Positions 33,757-42,189 of a stretch of DNA of 64,000 nt are shown in pieces. The stretch spans positions 50,532 through 114,531 of the forward strand of contig JAPLTF010000070.1 in NCBI GenBank assembly GCA_026398275.1, read 5' to 3'. The stretch is from Verrucomicrobiota bacterium (GTDB lineage Bacteria; Verrucomicrobiota; Verrucomicrobiia; Chthoniobacterales; Terrimicrobiaceae). The translations under genes and the position numbers were made by a program. The notes beneath the pieces were generated by a model. It made no database searches, was not told the origin of the DNA, and saw nothing but the letters and a program-made list of their open reading frames with translations. Position 1 is the first letter of the stretch. Every line of letters begins with the position of its first letter.

Positions 33757-34968
33757 ATGGCTTGGAGAGTTGATGAATACGTGGTGCGCGGCGAACTCGA
33801 CAACCGGGTCCGGGGACGCGTCCGCGGGAGGATCTGGTTCCTCGGAATGGACGCCCCGGTCGAACTCGACCTCGAGGGCAATCCCTGGCGGGACTTGGCC
33901 GGGCACCGGATCGAATTCGTCAATCCCATGCCGAAGCCATGCGGAATCGACAGCCTGGACATCCGCCAATGCGGTTCCGTGGGCGACATGACGGTGTCGC
34001 GCAAGGTAAAGGCGCTGGACTGTTCTCCCGAGGAACTCCGGCATCATCTCAGCAATGGGACCCCATTCCCCTGGCACTGGGCAAACACGCTCTACATCGA
34101 ATGGTTCAGCGAAAAAAACGGACGGGTTGTCATTGAAACCGCCGCATTCAAACTGACAATCGACCCCGAGCCCACATGGACGCCGACCCCGGAGGAGGAG
34201 ACCGAACAGCAAATTGAAAACGCCCGAGCCATGACCGGCTTCATGGATCGCCTCGTTGACGGGCTTGCCCACGATGAGGACTTGCCGCAAAGCAGTCTCG
34301 AAGCGGAGGCGGACCGCGAGGATGCGAGAATGAGCGCTCTTCTGGACCGCATCCAAGCCCGGATCGAGCGCGAGGGCTGCGAGCATATAGACTTCGATAT
34401 TCTCTACGAGGAGGAGAAAGAGCGGCTGCGGGTCGAGAGGGGCGAATCGCCGCCGGTCCCGCTGACGCCGGAGGAGGAGGCCGAGCGCGAGGCATGGATC
34501 GACGAGCTCGCCGAAGCACAGCAGGCGGCACTCGATGACCCGGACGCCGATCATTGGAAGGAAGAAAGCGAGCGGCACCCGCTGGTCGAACGCTGCACCG
34601 ATCTGGCTTTGGAACTTCGTCGCACAGTTGAGGAGGCGGGCTGGCTCTCCGACGCGGACCACCCGGAACATCCGCTCCGCGAACTGCTCGACGGCGTCAT
34701 GATCGCAGGCCCGAAACTTGCCGGAGCACTGCCGGATTCATCGGGCGAAGACGGCTGGCCTCCCGATCCGCTCTTTGCCGGTCACGTGCTCGTCCGCTTG
34801 AAGAAGGCGCGCCGTCACCTCGAGATTGCCCTGCTGGGCATCGAATCCGCCGAGGCCGAACAACTCGCATCCCCGCAGTTCCTCGCCCACGCCAAACGGG
34901 AAACATCCGCCCTGCTCGTGGAAGTGCGTGAACTGATTGTCGAAGTCCGCACCAGTCTCGGCGGGTAG
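33757..34968 (+). CDS. Hypothetical acidic protein
   Basis: 403 residues, cytoplasmic by composition. The first 130 residues have mixed beta and alpha character (AWRVDEYVVRGELDNR, FLGMDAPVELDLEGNPW, GNRVVIETAAFKLT-like segments; here NGRVVIETAAFKLTIDPE). The middle is rich in Glu and Asp (PEEETEQQIENARAM, LTPEEEAEREAWIDEL) with helical propensity, and the C-terminal 120 residues are alpha-helical. No known family. It stands alone between divergent and unrelated genes and is flanked by a 22-base direct repeat. Proteins of this style occur in Verrucomicrobia only, in my memory, but that cannot be checked here. Confidence 0.65.
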   Translation: MAWRVDEYVVRGELDNRVRGRVRGRIWFLGMDAPVELDLEGNPWRDLAGHRIEFVNPMPKPCGIDSLDIRQCGSVGDMTVSRKVKALDCSPEELRHHLSNGTPFPWHWANTLYIEWFSEKNGRVVIETAAFKLTIDPEPTWTPTPEEETEQQIENARAMTGFMDRLVDGLAHDEDLPQSSLEAEADREDARMSALLDRIQARIEREGCEHIDFDILYEEEKERLRVERGESPPVPLTPEEEAEREAWIDELAEAQQAALDDPDADHWKEESERHPLVERCTDLALELRRTVEEAGWLSDADHPEHPLRELLDGVMIAGPKLAGALPDSSGEDGWPPDPLFAGHVLVRLKKARRHLEIALLGIESAEAEQLASPQFLAHAKRETSALLVEVRELIVEVRTSLGG

Positions 34969-35157
34969 GCCTGCCGATTTCCGCCACGATAAACCCCGGC
35001 ACCCCATCCGCAATGCGCCAGGGAAAGCTGGCGGGCATGGGCTGTTTATCCCGAAAACGGCGATTCTTGTGGAGGTTGCAACGCAGGACGCGAAGCGTCC
35101 GAGGCCGGGCTTTCCATTCTGAAAGAATTTCTCGATCGCCGGATCCGGAATTATTCC

Positions 35158-35175
35158 AACATTCTTAAGAATGTT
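35158..35175. promoter_or_regulatory. Perfect 18-bp palindrome AACATTCTTAAGAATGTT
   Basis: The sequence is its own reverse complement over 18 bases, in an AT-rich patch (with TTATTCC before it and GTTAGCATAATAG after) that stands out from the GC-rich surroundings. It lies 11 bases before a GTG that would start the RHH-like remnant. It looks like an operator of a dimeric repressor, as antitoxins often have over their own promoter. No regulator is known for it. Confidence 0.5.
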
Positions 35176-35186
35176 AGCATAATAGC

Positions 35187-35293
35187 GTGGAAACCTTGAT
35201 TGCGGTGGATGCGCATGTGGTAGGTGACCGCGCCCGTTTTCCGATGTGGTCCGCGAAGCCCTCAGACAATATGGGGATGTGCGAGCCGTTTAA
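35187..35293 (+). pseudogene. Possible ribbon-helix-helix antitoxin remnant
   Basis: From GTG 35187 the frame reads METLIAVDAHVVGDRARF, and a second frame from about 35230 reads RPFSDVVREALRQYGDVRAV, stopping at TAA 35291-35293. SDVVREALRQY matches the end of a CopG/MetJ-type RHH domain, whose start usually resembles METLxIxVD. The join implies a frameshift and some lost residues. The palindrome just upstream would be its operator. The evidence is short; a chance match is possible. The rest of the 489-base gap between 34968 and 35458 holds a small GGACGC-GAA-GCGTCC hairpin near 35087, the second copy of the 22-bp repeat and a promoter-like pair. Confidence 0.35.
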
Positions 35294-35318
35294 CCGGATG
35301 TTCGCGGCACGTGCTCCG

Positions 35319-35340
35319 GCCGCCGGCATTTTTCAAGAGC
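35319..35340. repeat. 22-bp direct repeat, copy 2
   Basis: This repeats the 22 bases at 33672-33693, here without the complementary GCCGGC after it. It lies between the RHH-like remnant and the pyruvate carboxylase promoter region. Confidence 0.45.
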
Positions 35341-35410
35341 GCCTTCCATTTCCGCAAGCGGTGGGGGCGTCTCCGGTGTGGCACAGGATTTGCTTTTCGC
35401 TTCACGGCGG

Positions 35411-35439
35411 TTGCCACGGGACCTGTCTTGGGTTATGCA
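35411..35439 (+). promoter_or_regulatory. Candidate sigma-70-type promoter of pyruvate carboxylase
   Basis: TTGCCA (35411-35416) and TATGCA (35434-35439) are separated by 17 bases and lie 19 bases before the ATG at 35458, so the leader would be very short. The -35 box differs from TTGACA at one position, the -10 box at two. PVC promoters are poorly characterised, so this is a weak call. Confidence 0.3.
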
Positions 35440-35457
35440 ACCCCGAATTACCCACCT

Positions 35458-38400
35458 ATGAAAACCTCGAAACGCATTGCGGACGCAAACCCTGTTGTCG
35501 GAAAAAAACTCCTTGTTGCCAATCGCAGCGAGATTGCGATCCGGGTCTTCCGGGCGGCGACCGAGCTGGGCATGCGCACGGTGGCGATCTACGCGCAGGA
35601 GGACAGGCTCTCGATGCACCGTTTCAAGGCGGATGAGGCGTATCAGGTCGGTGAGGGCAAGGGCCCGGTGGGGGCCTATCTGGACATCCCGGGGATCGTC
35701 GGGCTCGCGAAGGAGCACGGGGTGGACATGATTCATCCGGGCTACGGGTTTCTCTCGGAAAACTCCGGATTTGCCAAAGCCTGCGAGGAGGCGGGGATCA
35801 CGTTTGTCGGGCCCCGGTCGGAGCTGCTGGCGGAGATGGGGGACAAGACTGCGGCCCGCGCGCTTGCGCAAAAGCTGAAAGTCCCGACCCTGCCCGGCAC
35901 GGAGGATCCGGTTGTGGACCGCGCGGCCGCCCTCAAAATTGCCAAGACCATCGGCTTCCCGCTCATCATCAAAGCCGCGTTCGGTGGCGGCGGTCGCGGG
36001 ATGCGTGTGGTCATGAAGGAATCCCAGCTGGCATCGCTTCTGGACGAGGCCCAGGGCGAGGCCGGGCGCGCGTTCGGCAACCCGGCGGTCTTCCTGGAAA
36101 AATACATTCCGCGGGCGAAGCATATCGAGGTCCAGATCCTCGGCGACAACCACGGGAACGTCCTGCATCTGCACGAGCGGGACTGCTCGGTCCAGCGCCG
36201 GCACCAGAAGGTGATCGAAGTCGCCCCCTCGATCGGCCTGAACGACCGCGTGCGCACCGAACTCTGCGACGCGGCGGTCCGCATCGCCAGGGGCATCGGA
36301 TACAACAACGCGGGGACGATCGAGTTCCTCTACGACGTCGATCGCGAGGAATGGTTCTTCATCGAGATGAACCCTCGCATCCAGGTCGAGCACACGGTGA
36401 CCGAACAGATCACCGGGATCGACCTCGTCCGCTCGCAGATCCTCGTGGCATCGGGCGAAGCGTTGCATGGCCGGGAGCTCGCGCTGCCGCCGCAGGACGG
36501 CATTCCGCGCAATGGATACGCCGTCCAGTGCCGGGTCACGACCGAGGATCCCGCAAACAGGTTTACGCCGAACTACGGCAAGATCATCACCTACCGGAGC
36601 TCCGCGGGGTTCGGGATCCGCCTGGATACCGGGATGGGCACGACCGGCAGCGCGATCACGCCGTTCTACGACTCGCTGCTGGTCAAGATCACGGCCTCCG
36701 GCCAGACGTTCCCGATGGCGCTGCAGCGGATGGGGCGGGCGCTCCGGGAGTTCCGCATCCGCGGCGTTAAAACAAATATTCCGTTTCTCGAAAATGTCAT
36801 CACTCACGACACGTTTGCCAGCGGTCAGGCGACGACGACGCTCATCGACACGACGCCCGCGCTCTTTGATTTCAAGCCCCGCAAGGACCGCGCCTCGAAA
36901 CTCCTGGCTTTCCTCTCGGATGTCATCGTCAACGGCAACCCACAGGCCAAGGGCCACAAGATCCCCGCATTGCTGCCCGCCGCCCCGCGCCCGGGCTACG
37001 ACCACCGCACGCCGCCTGCCGATGGAACCCGCCAGCTCCTGCTGAAACTCGGCGCGGAAAAGTTCGCCGAATGGACGCGCTCGCAGAAGCGCCTTCTTTT
37101 CACCGACACCACATTCCGCGACGCCCACCAGTCACTCCTGGCCACGCGCGTTCGGACCTATGACATGCTGGCCGTTGCCGATGCGGTTGCGCACCGCACT
37201 CCCGGCCTGTTCAGCTTGGAAATGTGGGGAGGGGCGACATTCGACGCGTCCATGCGGTTTCTGCACGAGGATCCGTGGGAGCGCCTGCGCGAGCTGCGCA
37301 AGCGGGTTCCGAACATCTGTTTTCAGATGCTGCTGCGCGGCTCGAATGCGGTCGGCTACTCGAATTATCCGCCGAACGTGGTGAAGGGATTTGTGAACCA
37401 TGCTGCGGATGCGGGGATGGACATCTTCCGGATTTTCGATTCACTCAACGACCTGCCGAACATGCGCGCCGCGATGGATGCCGTGCGCGGGACGCCGGCC
37501 GTCTGCGAGGGAACGCTCTGCTACACGGGCGACATCCTCGATCCGGAGCGCGCGAAGTATTCGCTGAAATACTACGTCGCCCTCGCGAAGGAGCTGGAGA
37601 AAATGGGGGCGCACATTCTGGCGGTGAAGGACATGGCCGGGCTCTGCCGCCCGTTTGCCGCACGCGCCCTTATCAAGGCCCTCCGCGCGGAAGTCGGCAT
37701 GCCGGTGCATTTCCACACGCACGACACGAGCGGGGTGAACTCCGCCTCCGTGCTCATGGCAGCGGAATCCGGAGCCGATGTCGTGGATGCGGCGATCTCG
37801 TCGATGTCCGGCTCGACCTCGCAGCCGAACCTCAACAGCCTCGTGGCCGCACTGGAAAACACCCCGCGCGCCAGCGGCCTCGATCTGGATGCGCTCAACG
37901 AATATGCCGACTACTGGGAGCAGGCCCGCACATTTTACACGCCGTTCGACACCTCGCCGCGGACCGGGAGCGCGGAGGTCTATCTCCATGAGATGCCGGG
38001 CGGGCAGTTCACGAATCTCAAAGAGCAGGCCGCCAGCATGGGCCTCGGTCACCGCTGGCCGGAAATCGCGCGCTGCTACGCCGAGGTCAACGCCCTCTTC
38101 GGCGATATCGTCAAGGTCACGCCCTCAAGCAAGGTCGTCGGCGACATGGCCCTCTTCCTGTTCACGCGCGGCATCCGCCCGGCGGATGTCGTCAACCTCG
38201 ACGCGGGAATGCCGTTCCCGGAATCCGTGAAGGACATGCTCGCGGGCGGGCTCGGGAATCCAATGGGAGGCTGGCCGCGCAAGGTGGTCGAAGTCGTGCT
38301 CGGAAAAGCCAAGCCCAAAACCGCCCGCGCTCCGAAGGTCGATCTCTCCGCCGTCAGCGCCGAGCTCGCCGCAAAGCTGAAGCACGAGCCGAACGGCGAC

Positions 38401-38925
38401 GAGCTCTACAGCCACCTCATGTATCCGGATGTCTTCGCCGACTTCTCGAAATTCCAGCGCGATTTCGGCGATGTCAGCGTCCTGCCGACGCCCGCATTTT
38501 TCTACGGACTGAAGCCGGGTGAGGAGGTCACTGTGGACATCGAGGAAGGGAAAACCCTCTTCATCAAACTCATCAACGTCGGGACCGCGGACAAAGACGG
38601 CCGCCGGATTATTTCGTTTGAGCTGAACGGCATGCCGCGCGAGGCGACCGCCGTGGACAAGTCGGTGAAGACGACGACCAAGGCGCGCCCGAAGGCGAAC
38701 GCCGCAAACCCGCTCGAGGTCGGAGCCCCGATCCCAGGCATGATCACCTCCGTCGGTCCAACCAACGGAGCCCGCGTCGCGAAGGGCGACAAGCTCCTCA
38801 CGCTCGAAGCCATGAAGATGCAGACCACGCTCTACGCACCGTCCGCCGGAGTGATCGACGAACTCCTCGCCGGTGTCGGCGATGCCGTGGACGGTGGTGA
38901 CCTCCTCGTCCGCCTGCGCGGGTGA
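35458..38925 (+). CDS. pyc: Pyruvate carboxylase
   Basis: 1155 residues, one chain with all three domains. Biotin carboxylase: KKLLVANRSEIAIRVFRAA, the ATP-grasp loop KAAFGGGGRGMR, the HERDCSVQRRHQK motif and EMNPRIQVEHTVTE. Carboxyltransferase: LLFTDTTFRDAHQSLLATRVRT, GLFSLEMWGGATFD and MLLRGSNAVGY with metal ligands. Biotin carrier: LEAMKM near the C-terminus, with the biotinyl Lys at about residue 1120. It carboxylates pyruvate to oxaloacetate, an anaplerotic step. ATG 35458 begins MKTSKRIADANPVVGKK, just before the carboxylase domain. Two further features near it are the TIR element downstream and a probable promoter. Confidence 0.95.
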   Translation: MKTSKRIADANPVVGKKLLVANRSEIAIRVFRAATELGMRTVAIYAQEDRLSMHRFKADEAYQVGEGKGPVGAYLDIPGIVGLAKEHGVDMIHPGYGFLSENSGFAKACEEAGITFVGPRSELLAEMGDKTAARALAQKLKVPTLPGTEDPVVDRAAALKIAKTIGFPLIIKAAFGGGGRGMRVVMKESQLASLLDEAQGEAGRAFGNPAVFLEKYIPRAKHIEVQILGDNHGNVLHLHERDCSVQRRHQKVIEVAPSIGLNDRVRTELCDAAVRIARGIGYNNAGTIEFLYDVDREEWFFIEMNPRIQVEHTVTEQITGIDLVRSQILVASGEALHGRELALPPQDGIPRNGYAVQCRVTTEDPANRFTPNYGKIITYRSSAGFGIRLDTGMGTTGSAITPFYDSLLVKITASGQTFPMALQRMGRALREFRIRGVKTNIPFLENVITHDTFASGQATTTLIDTTPALFDFKPRKDRASKLLAFLSDVIVNGNPQAKGHKIPALLPAAPRPGYDHRTPPADGTRQLLLKLGAEKFAEWTRSQKRLLFTDTTFRDAHQSLLATRVRTYDMLAVADAVAHRTPGLFSLEMWGGATFDASMRFLHEDPWERLRELRKRVPNICFQMLLRGSNAVGYSNYPPNVVKGFVNHAADAGMDIFRIFDSLNDLPNMRAAMDAVRGTPAVCEGTLCYTGDILDPERAKYSLKYYVALAKELEKMGAHILAVKDMAGLCRPFAARALIKALRAEVGMPVHFHTHDTSGVNSASVLMAAESGADVVDAAISSMSGSTSQPNLNSLVAALENTPRASGLDLDALNEYADYWEQARTFYTPFDTSPRTGSAEVYLHEMPGGQFTNLKEQAASMGLGHRWPEIARCYAEVNALFGDIVKVTPSSKVVGDMALFLFTRGIRPADVVNLDAGMPFPESVKDMLAGGLGNPMGGWPRKVVEVVLGKAKPKTARAPKVDLSAVSAELAAKLKHEPNGDELYSHLMYPDVFADFSKFQRDFGDVSVLPTPAFFYGLKPGEEVTVDIEEGKTLFIKLINVGTADKDGRRIISFELNGMPREATAVDKSVKTTTKARPKANAANPLEVGAPIPGMITSVGPTNGARVAKGDKLLTLEAMKMQTTLYAPSAGVIDELLAGVGDAVDGGDLLVRLRG

Positions 38926-38947
38926 GGGGGAGGATGATTTGCCGAGT

Positions 38948-39084
38948 GTGATCAAATGCGGGTGCGGTTCTTCGGTGAGCGAAAGGTAGGGGCAGACCTC
39001 CGGGCTGACCGTTCCCCACGCGGCGGGCCGGGGACGTCCCGCCCGATCCAGGCGCTGCGTCCAACCTCACCCACATTTGATCAC
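38948..39084. mobile_element. TIR-bounded small element (MITE-like), copy A
   Basis: 137 bases bounded by GTGATCAAATGCGGGTG and its inverted partner, whose complement is GTGATCAAATGTGGGTG (16 of 17 match; similarity continues into GGTT). It encodes no protein. Its core (about 38985-39044, GTAGGGGCAGACCTCCGGG then GGCGGGCCGGGGACGTCCC) recurs in copy B and, inverted, inside the GT39-like gene at 29968. It fills most of the gap between pyruvate carboxylase and glutathione peroxidase. No clear target duplication was seen. Confidence 0.6.
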
Positions 39085-39151
39085 GCCCTGATTTTGCCTT
39101 TGAGCTCCGGCGGCAGTTGACACGGACCACGTCGTGGTGTCCCTTGCCCGC

Positions 39152-39691
39152 ATGAAAACTCTTCTCCTGGCAGCTTGCCTGACCACTGGCTCATCGCTTT
39201 TTGCGGATTCGCTGGATTCCATTCCCTTCAAAACTCTCGAGGGTGCCGACACCTCGCTCAAGGCCTACGCCGGGAAGGTCGTGCTCGTTGTCAACGTCGC
39301 CTCGCGCTGCGGCAACACCCCGCAATATGCAGGGCTCGAAGATCTCTACAAAAAGTTCGGCGGCGACGGGCTCGTGGTCGCCGGATTTCCCTGCAACGAT
39401 TTCGGCGGTCAGGAACCCGGCACGAACGCGGAGATCAAGGAATTCTGCACCGCGAAATACAGCGTGACGTTTCCGATGATGGACAAGGTCCACGTCAAGG
39501 GGCCGGAGCAATGCCCGCTCTACGCCGCGCTCACGGGCCCGTCCGCGCAATTCCCGGGCGATGTGAAATGGAACTTCGGGAAATTCCTCATCGGTCGGGA
39601 CGGGTCCGTCATCGCCCGCTTCGAGCCCGGCGTGAAGCCCGAGGATCCGAAAGTGGTCGAGGCGATCGCGGCCGCTCTCAAGAAATCCTGA
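39152..39691 (+). CDS. Glutathione peroxidase (thiol peroxidase of GPx family), secreted
   Basis: 179 residues. MKTLLLAACLTTGSSLFAD is a likely signal peptide, so it should act in the periplasm. The GPx fold shows VLVVNVASRCGNTPQY, with a Cys in the place of selenocysteine, then AGFPCNDFGGQEPG and KWNFGKFLIGRDGSVIARFEP, giving the catalytic Cys, Gln and Trp. These bacterial enzymes reduce peroxides, usually with thioredoxin instead of glutathione. ATG 39152 is chosen for the signal peptide; a GTG at 39134 is also possible. It overlaps the convergent QueG gene by 14 bases. Confidence 0.88.
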   Translation: MKTLLLAACLTTGSSLFADSLDSIPFKTLEGADTSLKAYAGKVVLVVNVASRCGNTPQYAGLEDLYKKFGGDGLVVAGFPCNDFGGQEPGTNAEIKEFCTAKYSVTFPMMDKVHVKGPEQCPLYAALTGPSAQFPGDVKWNFGKFLIGRDGSVIARFEPGVKPEDPKVVEAIAAALKKS

Positions 39692-40700
39692 GCCTGATCT
39701 GCGCGGCCGCCCAGGCCGCGTGTTCGGCGACGACGGCATCGCCGTTGATCGCGCATTGTTCCAAGGCGGGCAGTTCATCCGCCGTTCCCACATTCCCCAG
39801 GGCGGTGCACACATTTCTTAAAAATCCCTGCCTTCCCGCGCGTCGGATGGGGGAGCCTTCGAAGAGGTTCCGGAATCCCACATCATCGAGTTTGAGATAA
39901 TCCCTTAGCGGCCATTGGGACGCCGGTCGGACTGCGAACGAGGCCTCGCGCGAGGCCGATGCGAAGCGGTTCCACGGGCAGGCATCGAGGCAATCGTCGC
40001 AGCCGAAAATCCTGTCGCCAAGCAGCGGGCGGATCCATTCCGGCAGCGGACCTTCGTGCTCGATCGTCCAATAGGAAATGCATCTCCGCGCATCCACCTT
40101 GTGAGGAGCCACGATCGCTGCGGTCGGGCAGGCGTCGATGCAGCGCGTGCATTTTCCGCAATGGTCACTCGTCGGGGTCCCGGCCTCGATTTCGAGCGTC
40201 GTGATCACGGCGGCCAGAAGGAACCAGGTGCCGAGCTTCGGGTGCAGAGCCATCGTGCTCTTGCCATGCCACGCGATGCCCGCCAGCACCGCAAAATCGC
40301 GCTCGAGGAGCGGGCCGGAATCCACAAAACACCGCTGCTGCCCGCCCTCCGCCACCAGCGCCGCATCGAACTTCCTCAATCGTTTCGGGATGAAATTGTG
40401 ATAATCCCGCCCCCGCGCATAGCGGGCGATTTCCCCCCTCACCGCAGAGTCCTCGGGCGGCACCGGCTCCGGGACAAAATAGTTCATTGCCAGCGCGATC
40501 ACCGACCGTGCGCCGGGAAGGACAAGCTCCGGTGAGCACCGCCGCTCCGGATCGCGCGCCATCCAATCCATCGAGGCATGGCATCCGGCCGCCAGCCATT
40601 CGTGAAACGTATCGGCATGCGGGGCGCGCACTGCGGGCGCGACGCCCACGGCATCGAAGCCTGCCGCGTTTGCAATCGTTTCGAGTTTGGTCGTCGTCAT
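39678..40700 (-). CDS. queG: Epoxyqueuosine reductase
   Basis: 340 residues. GIAWHGKSTMALHPKLGTWFLLAAVITT is the characteristic cobalamin-binding segment, and two ferredoxin-like motifs CGKCTRCIDACPT and CDDCLDACPWN hold the iron-sulfur clusters. The C-terminal third has HEAT-like repeats (FLRNVCTALGNVG). It carries out the last step of queuosine synthesis on tRNA, reducing epoxyqueuosine to queuosine. The GluQRS gene at 46379, which modifies the same nucleoside of tRNA-Asp, is in this window but not adjacent. Divergent from the UDP-galactopyranose mutase gene by 102 bases. Confidence 0.92.
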   Translation of the reverse strand: MTTTKLETIANAAGFDAVGVAPAVRAPHADTFHEWLAAGCHASMDWMARDPERRCSPELVLPGARSVIALAMNYFVPEPVPPEDSAVRGEIARYARGRDYHNFIPKRLRKFDAALVAEGGQQRCFVDSGPLLERDFAVLAGIAWHGKSTMALHPKLGTWFLLAAVITTLEIEAGTPTSDHCGKCTRCIDACPTAAIVAPHKVDARRCISYWTIEHEGPLPEWIRPLLGDRIFGCDDCLDACPWNRFASASREASFAVRPASQWPLRDYLKLDDVGFRNLFEGSPIRRAGRQGFLRNVCTALGNVGTADELPALEQCAINGDAVVAEHAAWAAAQIRLRIS

Positions 40701-40802
40701 CCGGTTGCGCCCATCATGGCGTGCATGGCGCCCTTTGCGCGAGCTTCGATTCCTCAGGATTCAAGCTTGTCAGCCGCGTGCCCCCGGGGAGACTGTTCCG
40801 CA

Positions 40803-41972
40803 ATGCCTTGGGGATTTGACTATCTGATCGTGGGCGCCGGATTTTCCGGACTGACGATGGCCGAGCGCCTCACGACGCAAGCGGGGGCGACCTGCCTGGT
40901 GGTCGAGCGCCGCAACCACATCGGCGGAAATGCGTATGACCGCTACGACGACCACGGAGTCCTCGTCCATACCTACGGTCCGCATTACTTCCGCACCAAC
41001 TCGCCGCGGATCCGCGAATACCTGTCGCAGTTCACGGAATGGCATCCGGTGGACTACAAAATCCTCTCCTGGACGCACGGCGCCTACTGGCCATTTCCGA
41101 TCAACCTGAATACGTTCGAGCAGTTCATCGGGCGGCCGTCCACGCCGGAGGAAATGTCGGCCGCGCTGGATAAATGGAAAATCCCGGTCGCGAGCCCGTC
41201 GAATTCCGAGGAGGTGATTGTCTCGCAGGTCGGCCGCGAGCTCTACGAACAATTTTTCAAAGGCTACACCCTCAAGCAATGGCGGCGGCATCCGCGCGAG
41301 CTCGACGCCTCGGTCTGCGGGCGGATCCCGATCCGCACGAACCGCGACGACCGTTATCTCACCGAAGAATTCCAGGCGCTTCCGGCCGCCGGATACACGA
41401 GGCTGTTCGAGCGGATGCTCGCCGCCTGCGGCGACCGCGTGAAGGTTCTGCTGAACGCCGACTACCGCGAGGTCCTGCCGCATGTGAATTTCCAGCACAT
41501 GATCTACTCCGGGCCGGTGGACGAGTATTTCGATTTCAGCGAAGGCCGCCTCCCCTACCGGTCGCTGCGGTTTGAAGCCGAGTCGTTCACCCCGGAGGAA
41601 CTCGTTCCCCGCGAGCCGGTCTCCGGGAAAAAGGGTTTCTGGCAGCCGGCGATGCAGGTCAATTACCCGAACGACCACGACTACACCCGCATCGTCGAGG
41701 TCAAACACGCCACCGGACAGCTCTGCGAAAACTCGACGATCGTTCGCGAGTATCCCGAGGACTTCGGTCCCGGCAAGGAAGCCTACTATCCAATCCCCGC
41801 GCCCGATTCCTCCGCGATCTACTCCCGCTACAAGGCCAAGGCGGACGCCGAAGCGCGCACCTCATTCATCGGTCGCCTCGCCACCTACAAATATTACAAC
41901 ATGGACCAGGTCGTCGGCATGGCGCTGGCAGAGTTTGAAAAGCTCTGGAAAGCCGGGGACCGTCCTTGCTGA
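40803..41972 (+). CDS. glf: UDP-galactopyranose mutase
   Basis: 389 residues. FAD-binding DYLIVGAGFSGLTMAERL at residues 6-23, then VVERRNHIGGNAYDRYDDHGVLVHTYGPHYFRTNS, the classical start of Glf, and QFFKGYTLKQW, NRDDRYLTEEFQALPAAGYT and FHGREGR-like C-terminal parts (here AYYPIPAPDSSAIYSRY). It interconverts UDP-galactopyranose and UDP-galactofuranose, a precursor for surface polysaccharides. ATG 40803 opens MPWGFDYLIVGAG. It stands alone; a TIR element follows. Confidence 0.93.
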   Translation: MPWGFDYLIVGAGFSGLTMAERLTTQAGATCLVVERRNHIGGNAYDRYDDHGVLVHTYGPHYFRTNSPRIREYLSQFTEWHPVDYKILSWTHGAYWPFPINLNTFEQFIGRPSTPEEMSAALDKWKIPVASPSNSEEVIVSQVGRELYEQFFKGYTLKQWRRHPRELDASVCGRIPIRTNRDDRYLTEEFQALPAAGYTRLFERMLAACGDRVKVLLNADYREVLPHVNFQHMIYSGPVDEYFDFSEGRLPYRSLRFEAESFTPEELVPREPVSGKKGFWQPAMQVNYPNDHDYTRIVEVKHATGQLCENSTIVREYPEDFGPGKEAYYPIPAPDSSAIYSRYKAKADAEARTSFIGRLATYKYYNMDQVVGMALAEFEKLWKAGDRPC

Positions 41973-41990
41973 ATCGGAAGCGGCGCAGGT

Positions 41991-42123
41991 GTGAGCAAAT
42001 GTGGGTGCAGATTCCTTGGTGCGCGAAAGGTGGGGTCAGACCTCCGGGCTGACCGTTCCCCACGCAGCGGGCCGGGGACGTCCCTCCCTGGCATTGCGTC
42101 CAACCTCCCCCACATTTGATTAC
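41991..42123. mobile_element. TIR-bounded small element (MITE-like), copy B
   Basis: 133 bases, with GTGAGCAAATGTGGGTG at the left end and the complement of GTAATCAAATGTGGGGG at the right (14 of 17 match). The internal sequence is nearly the same as in copy A, including GACCTCCGGGCTGACCGTTC and GGCCGGGGACGTCCC. It is in the gap after UDP-galactopyranose mutase. Its TIRs have more differences from each other than those of copy A, so it may be older. Confidence 0.6.
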
Positions 42124-42189
42124 GCCCAGCGGCGCATTCTTTCCGGCGAATATCTGGAGTTCCCGCCGGTGGCGTGCTAGGATTTCTTT

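Noticed and set aside
38948..42123. Could the repeated DNA be CRISPR repeats
   Set aside because: Only two copies 3 kb apart, of about 135 bases, with inverted ends; no regular spacers and no cas genes.
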